Shown: positions 1 through 5,462, numbered from the stretch's first letter. The stretch: DNA of 5,462 nucleotides from Desulfovibrio sp. (GCA_022837365.1 JALHHV010000113.1:1-5462); one strand, 5' to 3'. Notes: generated by a model not told the origin, from the letters alone. Made by a program: numbers and translations.

Positions 1-592
1 CACCTTCCGCATCGGGCGCGACCAGGTGGGCACGGTAAAGGCCCTGATGGACCCGGACGGCAAGGTGGTGAAACGCCTGGAGCACGACAGCTTCGGCAAC
101 CTCCTGCTGGACACCTGCCCGTATTTCTACCTGCCGCTAGGCTTTGCCGGGGGGCTGGTGGACCGGCATACCGGACTGGTGCGCTTCGGCTTCCGCGACT
201 ACGACCCGCGCGCCGGACGCTTCACCGCGCCCGACCCCTTGGGCGACACCGGCGGCGACCACGACCCCTACGACTACTGCGTGGACGATCCGGTCAGCGC
301 CTTCGACCCGCTGGGGCTTGAAGGGGCAGGAATTGCCCGCAATGTCGCCCCGTTTTGGGCTCCTTATGGCTCCAAAGAAAAGCAACGTGTGCAAGAAATC
401 CTTGGAGACAAGGGACAGGAGCTTCGCAAGGGCATGAAGAGCATCCAGGCACTGGATGAAGCAACATCCCCCATCTCATGGGGATTCGCCGTGCCTGATC
501 TGGTAGACGCGGTTCTGCAAGAAACAAAACGAATATGGAGAGAAATCGATCACCCACGCGACAAGAATACAGGGAAATTTATCGATAAATAA
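1..592 (+). CDS. RHS repeat protein, C-terminal end with variable tip (5' part outside the window)
   Basis: The reading frame is open from base 2, so the gene begins upstream and only about 196 C-terminal residues are seen. The visible part is the end of an RHS core: a DQVGTVKALMDPDG segment, a DSFGNLL element, FAGGLVDRHTGLVRFGFRDYDP, RFTAPDPLG, and the terminal DPVSAFDPLGL. In known RHS and polymorphic-toxin proteins the core forms a shell around a C-terminal toxin, and self-cleavage occurs just after the DPxGL motif; the motif is intact here. After it come 90 residues without the RHS pattern. GC drops at the junction, as when tips are exchanged by recombination. Such proteins are commonly delivered by type VI secretion or carried on the surface, but no VgrG, PAAR or Tc partner is in view. 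The RHS assignment is firm; the tip function is unknown. Confidence 0.93.
   Translation, partial: TFRIGRDQVGTVKALMDPDGKVVKRLEHDSFGNLLLDTCPYFYLPLGFAGGLVDRHTGLVRFGFRDYDPRAGRFTAPDPLGDTGGDHDPYDYCVDDPVSAFDPLGLEGAGIARNVAPFWAPYGSKEKQRVQEILGDKGQELRKGMKSIQALDEATSPISWGFAVPDLVDAVLQETKRIWREIDHPRDKNTGKFIDK
320..589 (+). other. RHS C-terminal tip domain (putative toxin, family not recognised)
   Basis: This is the 90-residue segment after the DPLGL junction. It is mostly charged and amphipathic: a helical-looking stretch with many K, R, E and Q residues (SKEKQRVQEILGDKGQELRK), then SPISWGFAVPDLVDAVL, then a basic end, HPRDKNTGKFIDK. I see no strong membrane segment, no Cys, no HNH, and no other nuclease, ADP-ribosyltransferase or deaminase signature that I can name. 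It has a single His. The tip is short for an RHS effector, so it may be a small novel toxin, a remnant of a larger one, or a neutral end. The position and the composition shift are seen directly; the toxin role is inferred from the family. Confidence 0.55.
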
Positions 593-595
593 CGG

Positions 596-627
596 AAAAG
601 CGGCGTCACCGAGCGCCGCTTTTTTTT
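596..627 (+). terminator. Intrinsic terminator of the RHS gene
   Basis: A 7-bp perfect GC-rich stem, AGCGGCG (599-605) with CGCCGCT (614-620), encloses an 8-base loop and runs into eight T residues (620-627). Three A residues at 596-598 can extend the pairing. It begins four bases after the RHS stop codon. On the opposite strand the stem is followed by only four T residues, so it would end the convergent gene more weakly; that gene's stop codon lies in the loop and its last codons form one arm. Confidence 0.88.
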
Positions 628-1064
628 CCACTTTTCAACAATGCTCCATAAACACACAGCACTAAAAAATAGAAAATGAGCATTGCCCCTTTTAATGCCT
701 TGTTTATATCCAAAGGATCATTCCAAAACCATAGTATATTGAAAGGAATCATGTTCAGACCAGGAATCCTTCCGGGGACACCAGAATAGAATGAGATGAC
801 AAACAAGGTTGCCGCATAAGAAACAACAATTTTCAACCCCAATGTTCTGAATTTGGTATGCCTCAAGGCGAACGCGGCGAGCCCGAAGACAACTGCCCGT
901 ATCAGATGCGCCACAACTACATATACAGTTCTGATGCTATGAGAAGCATTAAACAAATCCCAAACCAAATAATCGACAATCACGAAAACCAACAACAGCA
1001 CGACAATCGCATTTTTTCTGAACGTGCTCACGCGTCCCCCTGCAAATCTAAATTTCACAGCCAT
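606..1064 (-). CDS. Small four-helix membrane protein, possible RHS-linked immunity or orphan cargo protein
   Basis: A 152-residue protein that I do not recognise. Four hydrophobic segments are visible, at about residues 18-35, 47-67, 74-95 and 124-144. The loop between the third and fourth is rich in P, N and W (PFNILWFWNDPLD), and the C-terminal tail is basic (SGKKSGAR). There is no signal peptide apart from the first helix. I chose the ATG at 1064 because the protein from there has a normal basic N-terminus (MAVKFRF) and a GGGA lies four bases upstream. The frame stays open another 39 codons, to 1181, but that extension is less convincing. The gene is clearly AT-richer than its right-hand neighbours and matches the adjacent RHS tip in composition. 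It converges on the RHS gene, whereas immunity genes usually lie downstream on the same strand, so an immunity role is only a hypothesis. The hydrophobic codon pattern makes it a likely real gene. Confidence 0.7.
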   Translation of the reverse strand: MAVKFRFAGGRVSTFRKNAIVVLLLVFVIVDYLVWDLFNASHSIRTVYVVVAHLIRAVVFGLAAFALRHTKFRTLGLKIVVSYAATLFVISFYSGVPGRIPGLNMIPFNILWFWNDPLDINKALKGAMLIFYFLVLCVYGALLKSGKKSGAR

Positions 1065-1083
1065 GCATTCCCATTTTGTATAT

Positions 1084-1112
1084 TTGACAATGCGATAACA
1101 CAAGCCAACAAT
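1084..1112 (+). promoter_or_regulatory. Candidate sigma-70 promoter upstream of the exported-protein gene
   Basis: A perfect TTGACA (1084-1089) is followed after 17 bases by AACAAT (1107-1112), which matches four of six positions of the -10 consensus. It sits in the 183-base divergent gap between the small membrane protein gene and the exported-protein gene, and would leave a leader of about 130 bases before the start at 1248. AT-rich DNA yields such matches by chance, so this is tentative. The rest of the gap shows nothing else that I can name. Confidence 0.3.
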
Positions 1113-1238
1113 CCATGCCCCTGAGAAACAAAAAACGCATACCCGCGAATAACCCGTCCCGACCTGCGCCGGTACCGCCAATACTGGAAGTCACCCCTGA
1201 CATGCGATATGACTTGGCGACTTCCGGCACCCACAGGC

Positions 1239-1242
1239 AGGG
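1239..1242 (+). promoter_or_regulatory. Ribosome binding site that decides the start at 1248
   Basis: AGGG lies five bases before the ATG at 1248. This favours that codon over the earlier in-frame ATG at 1209, which would place 13 extra residues, including prolines, before the signal peptide. It also favours it over the ATG at 1254, whose spacing would be 11 bases. Confidence 0.6.
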
Positions 1243-1247
1243 TTCTC

Positions 1248-3077
1248 ATGCGCATGCTCCGTTGCTTCCTGTTCACGGTCACGCTGGCATTCTGGCTGGT
1301 TCCCGGCGCACTCCACGCCGAAAAGATGCCCCAGGCCAACCCGCCCTATCCCACCATGCCCATGCGGTACGAGGAATGGACGTGGGAGGGCACGGTGGAC
1401 ACCATTCCCACAACGCTGATCATGCGCGGCTGGTCCAACAACGAGGGCAGCTTCGTGGGCAGCGGCGTGTGCATCCCGCAGAAGGGGGTCCCACGTTTCG
1501 TCACGGGCGGCATCTTTGCCCTGTGGTGGCCGCTGGCCAAGGGGATGCGCCTTTGGGAGTGCCCGCCCGGCGCGGCGGCCTGCACCCCCTGGTACGGCGA
1601 CACCTACAGCGAAGACCCCACGGAGTTCCGCGCGCGCGAAGGCTACATCGGCGACACGCCCTCACGGTTCGAGTTGCGCCGTACCCGGCGCGCCGCCCTT
1701 GACGCGCCGCCGCCTCCGCCGGTCCGCCCCCTGCCCGTCCCGCCGCAGGCCCTTGCAGGCCCCCGGCGGGGGGACTTGCTGGAGCATCCGGGGCTTGCGC
1801 AACAGTTGGCGGGCATGCTGTCTCCCGAACACTACGAGATCGTTCAGGGCATGAGCCAGTGGGAAACAGCCCCCTGCTTCATGGGGTCGCAAGGCAGCCT
1901 GCTGTGCGCGGGCACGTCGGACGGATGGCCGTGGTACCGCATCGCCCTGGCCGTAAACCCGCAGGGGCGGGTGGACGTGCTGCTGTACAACTTCTTTTCC
2001 TCCCGCGCCGACACATGGCACTACACCAACGACACCCGCGACGTGGCGGCCCTGCCCGGCGACATCAACGAGGCGCTCCGGCTGTGGCCGCTGGAGAGCG
2101 ACGACCCCGATCCCACGCGCGACGACCTGCCGTGGATGCACCTTGGCCCACTGAGCACCCAGACCTTCCCCATCGTCGCGCCCGCCACCCCCACCGTGCC
2201 GGTGCATGGCGAGGAGCGCACCTGGACCGGCACCCTCGACGGCACCCCCGTCACCGTGACCATGCGCGGTCAGGCCGACGCGGAAGGCCGGTTCACGGGG
2301 GCCGGCACCGGCATCGAAGAGGGCAGGCCGCCCTTTGCCGTGGCGGGCGCGGTGTTTCCCCATTGGCCGTCCGGCGCGAAGGGCATGTGGCTCTGGGGAC
2401 GCGCGGACGGCGCGGATCGCTGCCTTCAATGGAACGCCGACGTGCACGGCACGGACTGCACCCGCAACGGCATTGCCCAGTGGCCGCGTCCAGGCGAGGG
2501 CGACCGGTTTGCCGACAGGCAGCTTTCGCTGTGCCTGACGGAACGCAAGCCCGCTCCCCTGCCCCCTTCCGAAGCTGTTGCCCCGCAGCCCATGCCCCCG
2601 GAAGCCTTCGAAAACGTCATGTATTTCGAAAAGGTGCTCGCCATGCCGGGCATGGCGCAACGCCTGACGGCCCTGCTGCCCCCGCCGCACTACGAACTGC
2701 TTTCCACCCTCAGCCTGCTGCCGTTCGACCCGCAAAGCATCCCCGAGCACTACACCGGCGAAGGGGGATGCTGCCTGACCGGTCCCCAGGGGGCGGTGTG
2801 CGCGGGCAGCGCCGCATACGACCCGAGCGTGCATCTGGCGCTGTTCGTGAGCCCGCAAGGACGGCTGGACGTGCTGATCCATACTCCGCAGGACGAACGG
2901 ACACCGCGCGCATGGCACTACACCACTGATGCCGCGAACGCGGCCACCCTGCCCGAACACCTCGACCGCACGCTGGCTCTCTGGGGCATTCCCCGCGACC
3001 GCCGCATTTCGTGGATGCATGTATCCGCCGTGCAGCAGGAAACAGCGGACACAACGGCGCAGTCCGTCGCCCGGTAG
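1248..3077 (+). CDS. Exported protein of unknown function with internally duplicated A-B modules
   Basis: A 609-residue protein that I do not recognise. Residues 1-24 form a Sec signal peptide: MRMLR, a hydrophobic core, then LHA before E25, a type I signal-peptidase site. There is no lipobox, so a periplasmic or secreted location is likely. The mature protein is a tandem repeat. A1 (about 41-145) and A2 (about 321-430) share W-x-GT-x-D-x2-P-x-T-x3-MRG and KGM-x-LW. B1 (about 177-300) and B2 (about 460-592) share HYE, C-x(8,9)-CAG, V-x-PQGR-x-DVL, WHYT-x-D, and WMH near the end. Pro-rich linkers (about 153-168 and 434-451) separate A from B in both copies. Paired Cys residues (C210/C220, C509/C518) suggest disulfides, which fits export. 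Strong GC3 bias matches the chromosome rather than the AT-rich DNA to its left. It has its own leader, and mutY follows after 123 bases. No enzyme motif is visible. Confidence 0.85.
   Translation: MRMLRCFLFTVTLAFWLVPGALHAEKMPQANPPYPTMPMRYEEWTWEGTVDTIPTTLIMRGWSNNEGSFVGSGVCIPQKGVPRFVTGGIFALWWPLAKGMRLWECPPGAAACTPWYGDTYSEDPTEFRAREGYIGDTPSRFELRRTRRAALDAPPPPPVRPLPVPPQALAGPRRGDLLEHPGLAQQLAGMLSPEHYEIVQGMSQWETAPCFMGSQGSLLCAGTSDGWPWYRIALAVNPQGRVDVLLYNFFSSRADTWHYTNDTRDVAALPGDINEALRLWPLESDDPDPTRDDLPWMHLGPLSTQTFPIVAPATPTVPVHGEERTWTGTLDGTPVTVTMRGQADAEGRFTGAGTGIEEGRPPFAVAGAVFPHWPSGAKGMWLWGRADGADRCLQWNADVHGTDCTRNGIAQWPRPGEGDRFADRQLSLCLTERKPAPLPPSEAVAPQPMPPEAFENVMYFEKVLAMPGMAQRLTALLPPPHYELLSTLSLLPFDPQSIPEHYTGEGGCCLTGPQGAVCAGSAAYDPSVHLALFVSPQGRLDVLIHTPQDERTPRAWHYTTDAANAATLPEHLDRTLALWGIPRDRRISWMHVSAVQQETADTTAQSVAR
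1368..3023 (+). repeat. Intragenic tandem duplication (two A-B units)
   Basis: Unit 1 spans about 1368-2147 and unit 2 about 2208-3023; each encodes roughly 260-270 residues with the same order of motifs. The match is clear in protein (for example NPQGRVDVL against SPQGRLDVL, and TWHYTNDTRDVAALP against AWHYTTDAANAATLP) but much diverged in DNA, so the duplication is old and the units are unlikely to recombine. Boundaries are approximate. Confidence 0.8.
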
Positions 3078-3083
3078 CGCCGC

Positions 3084-3133
3084 GGCCGCCGGGACGGAAC
3101 GTGCCGGAACGTGCCGGAACGCGGGCGGCGGCC
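3084..3133. repeat. Short tandem repeat enclosed by an inverted repeat
   Basis: The 10-base unit CGGAACGTGC occurs twice in tandem (3095-3114), followed by a partial third copy (3115-3121). It is enclosed by an 8-base inverted repeat, GGCCGCCG (3084-3091) with CGGCGGCC (3126-3133). A GTTCCG at 3154-3159 could also pair with any CGGAAC copy. It begins seven bases after the exported-protein stop codon. No T run follows, so it is not a standard intrinsic terminator. It could slow or end transcription, protect an mRNA end, or bind a protein. The rest of the gap to 3200 is GC-rich with small hairpins and no visible gene. Confidence 0.6.
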
Positions 3134-3200
3134 CCCCACGGCACGGGCGTGCAGTTCCGCGCCTTGCCAGCCGCGCCGTGCGTGCGGTACATCCCCGCCC

Positions 3201-4454
3201 ATGCCCGCCCGTGACACCTTCCCCCATTCCGCATGCGCCAGCGCCGCCGCTGGCCAGCCGGACGCAGCGCCAGACCGGTCCCCACCCGACGCCGCCCAGC
3301 CCCGCGAGTTGCCCACCCCTGCTTTTGCCGCCGCCTTCGCGCAGGCCCTGCTGGGCTGGTTCGCCGTGCACAAGCGGCCGCTGCCGTGGCGGTTCGGCTA
3401 CGAGCCGTATTCGGTGTGGATTTCCGAGGTGATGCTGCAACAGACGCAGATGGAGCGCGGGGTGGGCTACTTCCTGCGCTGGATGACCCGATTCCCCGAC
3501 GCGGCCAGCGTGGCCGCCGCCAGTGAGGACGAACTGCTCAAGGTGTGGGAAGGACTGGGCTATTATTCGCGGGTGCGCAACCTGCACAAGGCGGCGAAAG
3601 CCCTGGTGGAGCGGCACGGCGGCGAACTGCCCGACGACCCGGAGGCCATCCGCGCGCTGCCGGGCATCGGCCCGTACACGGCCGGGGCCATCGCGGGCAT
3701 CGCCTTCAACCGCGACGTGACCTGCATCGACGCCAACGTGGAACGGGTGCTCTCGCGGGTGTTCGACATCGACACCCCCGTGCGCGCCCAGCCCGCCGCC
3801 GGGCGCATCCGGGCGCTGGCCGCCGCGCTGCTGCCCCCCGGCCGCGCCCGCGACTTCAACCAGGCGCTCATGGAACTGGGCGCGCTGGTCTGCCGCAAGA
3901 AGCCGCAATGCGCTTCATGTCCGCTGGCCAGCCTGTGCGAAAGCCTGCGCCTGGGCATTCCCCACGAGCGGCCCGTGCCGGGGCGCAAGCAGCCCATCAC
4001 CCCGCTGGAGGTGGCCACCGGCGTGCTGGTGCACGGCGGCCGCATCTACATCCAGAAGCGGCCGGACGAGGGCGTGTGGGCCGGGTTCTGGGAATTTCCC
4101 GGCGGCTGCGTGGAAAAAGACGAGACGCCGGACGCGGCCATCGTGCGCGAATACGCCGAGGAGACCGCCTTCCGTATCGCGGTGCGCGACAAACTGGCGG
4201 TGATCCGCCACGGGTACACCACCTACCGGGTCACCCTGCACTGCTACCTGTGCGCGCTGGACGATGCGCCCGGCGGGGGCAACGGCTGCGGGCCTTCACC
4301 GGCGTCCGCGCCGCCCGCTCCGCCGGTTCTCGACGCGGCCACCGAGTACCGCTGGGTGGAATTCGCGGAACTGCCGCGCTTCACCTTTCCGGCCGGGCAC
4401 CGCAAGCTCATCGACCAGCTGACCACCGACCTGCGCTTCGCGCTGTACCGGTAG
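3201..4454 (+). CDS. mutY: A/G-specific adenine glycosylase with C-terminal Nudix domain
   Basis: MutY removes adenine mispaired with 8-oxoguanine or G, starting base-excision repair that prevents G:C to T:A changes. Seen in the 417 residues: LPW (61-63); SEVMLQQTQ with catalytic Glu76; EGLGYYSRVRNLHKAA (117-132); the helix-hairpin-helix LPGIGPYTAGAI (153-164); catalytic Asp177 in CIDANVERVLSR; and [4Fe-4S] ligands C231, C237, C240 and C246. Residues 270-417 form a MutT-like domain with WEFPGG and a Nudix box (302-324) whose G, E308, R316, E317, E320 and E321 are present. The protein is longer than E. coli MutY (about 350 residues) because of a roughly 40-residue Ala/Pro-rich N-terminal extension and a Gly/Pro-rich insert at about 354-376. 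The start is uncertain. ATG 3201 has no good Shine-Dalgarno site, GTG 3111 is further upstream, and TTG 3309 would give the usual family N-terminus. The function call is secure. Confidence 0.97.
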   Translation: MPARDTFPHSACASAAAGQPDAAPDRSPPDAAQPRELPTPAFAAAFAQALLGWFAVHKRPLPWRFGYEPYSVWISEVMLQQTQMERGVGYFLRWMTRFPDAASVAAASEDELLKVWEGLGYYSRVRNLHKAAKALVERHGGELPDDPEAIRALPGIGPYTAGAIAGIAFNRDVTCIDANVERVLSRVFDIDTPVRAQPAAGRIRALAAALLPPGRARDFNQALMELGALVCRKKPQCASCPLASLCESLRLGIPHERPVPGRKQPITPLEVATGVLVHGGRIYIQKRPDEGVWAGFWEFPGGCVEKDETPDAAIVREYAEETAFRIAVRDKLAVIRHGYTTYRVTLHCYLCALDDAPGGGNGCGPSPASAPPAPPVLDAATEYRWVEFAELPRFTFPAGHRKLIDQLTTDLRFALYR

Positions 4455-4463
4455 CGCATTTTC

Positions 4464-4499
4464 GCGCGGGGCCGCCTTTCGCCCCTTCGGGCGGCGCGC
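4464..4499. terminator. Possible GC-rich hairpin between convergent genes
   Basis: The 46-base gap between the two convergent stop codons holds GCCGCC (4471-4476) pairing with GGCGGC (4490-4495). Flanking GCGC on both sides (4464-4467, 4496-4499) could extend the stem across a bulge. An alternative stem is GGGGC (4468-4472) with GCCCC (4481-4485). No T tract follows on either strand, so termination is inferred only from position and folding. Confidence 0.3.
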
Positions 4500-4500
4500 C

Positions 4501-5462
4501 CTACGGACGGCGGAACACCACGAAGCGTTCCGTCTCGTCCACCGCGCGCCATTCCCGCCGCACCCGCGCGGGCACGGAATAGCGGGTGCGCTCGTACCCG
4601 TCCGGGGCCACGGTGTCCATCTGGTCGCGCTCCATGAACACCACCACGTCGCGGGCCACCAGAAGGCCGTACACCTCGTCCACCCGGCCGTTGATCTCGC
4701 CGTCCTGCAACCATTCGGCGGGCAGGGCGGGCCTGTCGCCGGTCAGCAGGTACGCCAGCGGAAAGCCGGGCAGCGTCTTGTAGTTGGCCCCGTACCGCGC
4801 GCGCAGTTCGCGCAGGTCGCGCAGGGTGCCCAGCAGGGCGTCGTCCACCTTCACCCCGGACAGGCGCGGGAACACCGCGCCCGCGTCGTGCACCAGCGCG
4901 GCGCGGGGAAAGGGCCGCTGCGGGAACACGTAGGGGTACTGGAACCCGGCCCGGAACATAACCAGCCCGCAGGCCAGGGCCACCCACGCCAGCGTGGCCG
5001 CCCGGCCGCCCAGGCGCACGTGCGCCAGCATGGCCGCCAGCCACAGCGGCGCGGCGAAGAAGGCCGGGGTCTTGTAGCCCCAACTGATACCCGTGGACCA
5101 CGCCAGCAACAGCCCCGCGCCCAGCAGCACGGCGGCCCTCCCCGCCGGGGGGATACCGGGGGAAGGCGTGGCCGCCGGGGCGGAAACCGCCTCCGCGCCC
5201 ACGGCGAAGCGCCCCAACAGGTCGCCGCAACACAGCACGCATACGGCCCCCACGGTCACCAGAAACAGCGGCCAGTCCGCCCCGTAGCCGATCCACGCGC
5301 GGGTGGCGGCCACCGTGTACAGGTAGTCCGCCGCCAGCAGCAGCACATACAGCACCAGCGGCTGCACGCCGCCGCGCGGCCTGCCGTCCAGCACCGCCCA
5401 TGCGCCCCACAGCAGCAGGGCCAGCGCGGGCAGCCGCAACTCCTGCGTCAGGTACACCACGA
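4501..5462 (-). CDS. Polytopic membrane protein with C-terminal soluble domain, GT-C glycosyltransferase-like (5' end outside the window)
   Basis: The frame is open to the right edge, so at least the N-terminus is missing; about 320 C-terminal residues are seen. Numbered from the GTG codon at 5460, hydrophobic segments lie at about residues 8-23, 34-52, 63-83, 108-129, 131-148 and 154-173, with a Pro/Ala-rich loop between the third and fourth. Residues 174-319 are hydrophilic. The layout of many membrane helices followed by a soluble tail, together with the NYKTLPGFPLAYLLTGDRP segment, resembles GT39/ArnT/PMT-like transferases that move sugars from lipid carriers on the periplasmic side. The catalytic first loop with its acidic motif would be upstream and cannot be checked, so the family link is an inference from architecture. 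GC3 use fits the host chromosome. It converges on mutY and shares no operon with it in this window. Confidence 0.8.
   Translation of the reverse strand, partial: VVYLTQELRLPALALLLWGAWAVLDGRPRGGVQPLVLYVLLLAADYLYTVAATRAWIGYGADWPLFLVTVGAVCVLCCGDLLGRFAVGAEAVSAPAATPSPGIPPAGRAAVLLGAGLLLAWSTGISWGYKTPAFFAAPLWLAAMLAHVRLGGRAATLAWVALACGLVMFRAGFQYPYVFPQRPFPRAALVHDAGAVFPRLSGVKVDDALLGTLRDLRELRARYGANYKTLPGFPLAYLLTGDRPALPAEWLQDGEINGRVDEVYGLLVARDVVVFMERDQMDTVAPDGYERTRYSVPARVRREWRAVDETERFVVFRRP

Noticed and set aside
858..1124. 88-codon plus-strand frame opposite the small membrane protein gene
   Set aside because: Its polar N/Q/H/D-rich sequence is what the complement of a hydrophobic membrane protein encodes, and I saw no ribosome binding site for it. 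It was considered as a same-strand immunity gene for the RHS tip and dropped.
1065..1130. Possible minus-strand promoter for the small membrane protein (TATACA near 1075-1080 with TTG-type boxes upstream)
   Set aside because: No -35/-10 pair has both a good match and normal spacing, and the -10 candidate lies too close to the start codon to leave a leader with a ribosome binding site.
606..1181. Longer 191-residue form of the small membrane protein
   Set aside because: The extra 39 N-terminal residues look less like a natural start than MAVKFRF at 1064, which has a nearby GGGA; the longer form is not fully excluded.
1662..3908. 748-codon open frame on the minus strand across the exported-protein gene and mutY
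   Set aside because: It is antisense to two well-supported genes. Its product is a compositionally biased R/G/A/H-rich sequence with no domain, the usual shadow of high-GC coding DNA.
3545..4582. 345-codon plus-strand frame overlapping mutY
   Set aside because: Its product is Arg/Gly/Ala/His-rich with no motif and overlaps the conserved MutY frame; it is a frame shadow.
4244..5410. 388-codon minus-strand frame overlapping the last gene and the end of mutY
   Set aside because: Low-complexity Gly/Arg-rich product; the alternative minus frame gives clear membrane helices and is the real gene.

Overview
The window looks like chromosomal DNA from a high-GC, Gram-negative, Desulfovibrio-like bacterium (Desulfovibrio/Nitratidesulfovibrio type). 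This is inferred from strong G/C third-position use, the style of the RHS core and the MutY sequence; no rRNA or other phylogenetic marker is present. There are five protein genes, two of them cut by the window edges, and no RNA gene, insertion sequence or CRISPR array that I can see.

Left region (1-1247). The window opens inside an RHS-family gene (+ strand). Its GC-rich core ends at the DPLGL junction (305-319) and is followed by a 90-residue C-terminal tip of visibly lower GC that I cannot assign to a toxin family. A clear intrinsic terminator (596-627) closes the gene. Convergent to it, and starting inside the terminator loop, is an AT-rich gene for a small protein with four predicted membrane segments (606-1064, - strand). 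The tip and this gene form an island of low GC (about 320-1140), as expected for an exchangeable toxin cassette. The membrane protein is a possible but unproven immunity partner or orphan cargo gene.

Middle region (1248-3200). A 609-residue exported protein of unknown function (+ strand) is built as an internal tandem duplication A1-B1-A2-B2, with a proline-rich linker between the A and B parts in both copies. A GC-rich 123-base gap follows it, containing a 10-bp tandem repeat enclosed by an 8-bp inverted repeat.

Right region (3201-5462). mutY (+ strand) encodes the adenine glycosylase of the 8-oxoguanine repair system. Its C-terminal domain carries an almost intact Nudix box, so it may be a MutY-MutT two-function protein. 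Convergent to it after 46 bases is the 3' part of a gene for a polytopic membrane protein (- strand), reminiscent of GT-C membrane glycosyltransferases and cut by the right edge.

The genes do not form one pathway. mutY is a housekeeping repair gene. The RHS tip plus the AT-rich membrane gene, and the duplicated exported protein, are the accessory parts most likely to hold undescribed biology.
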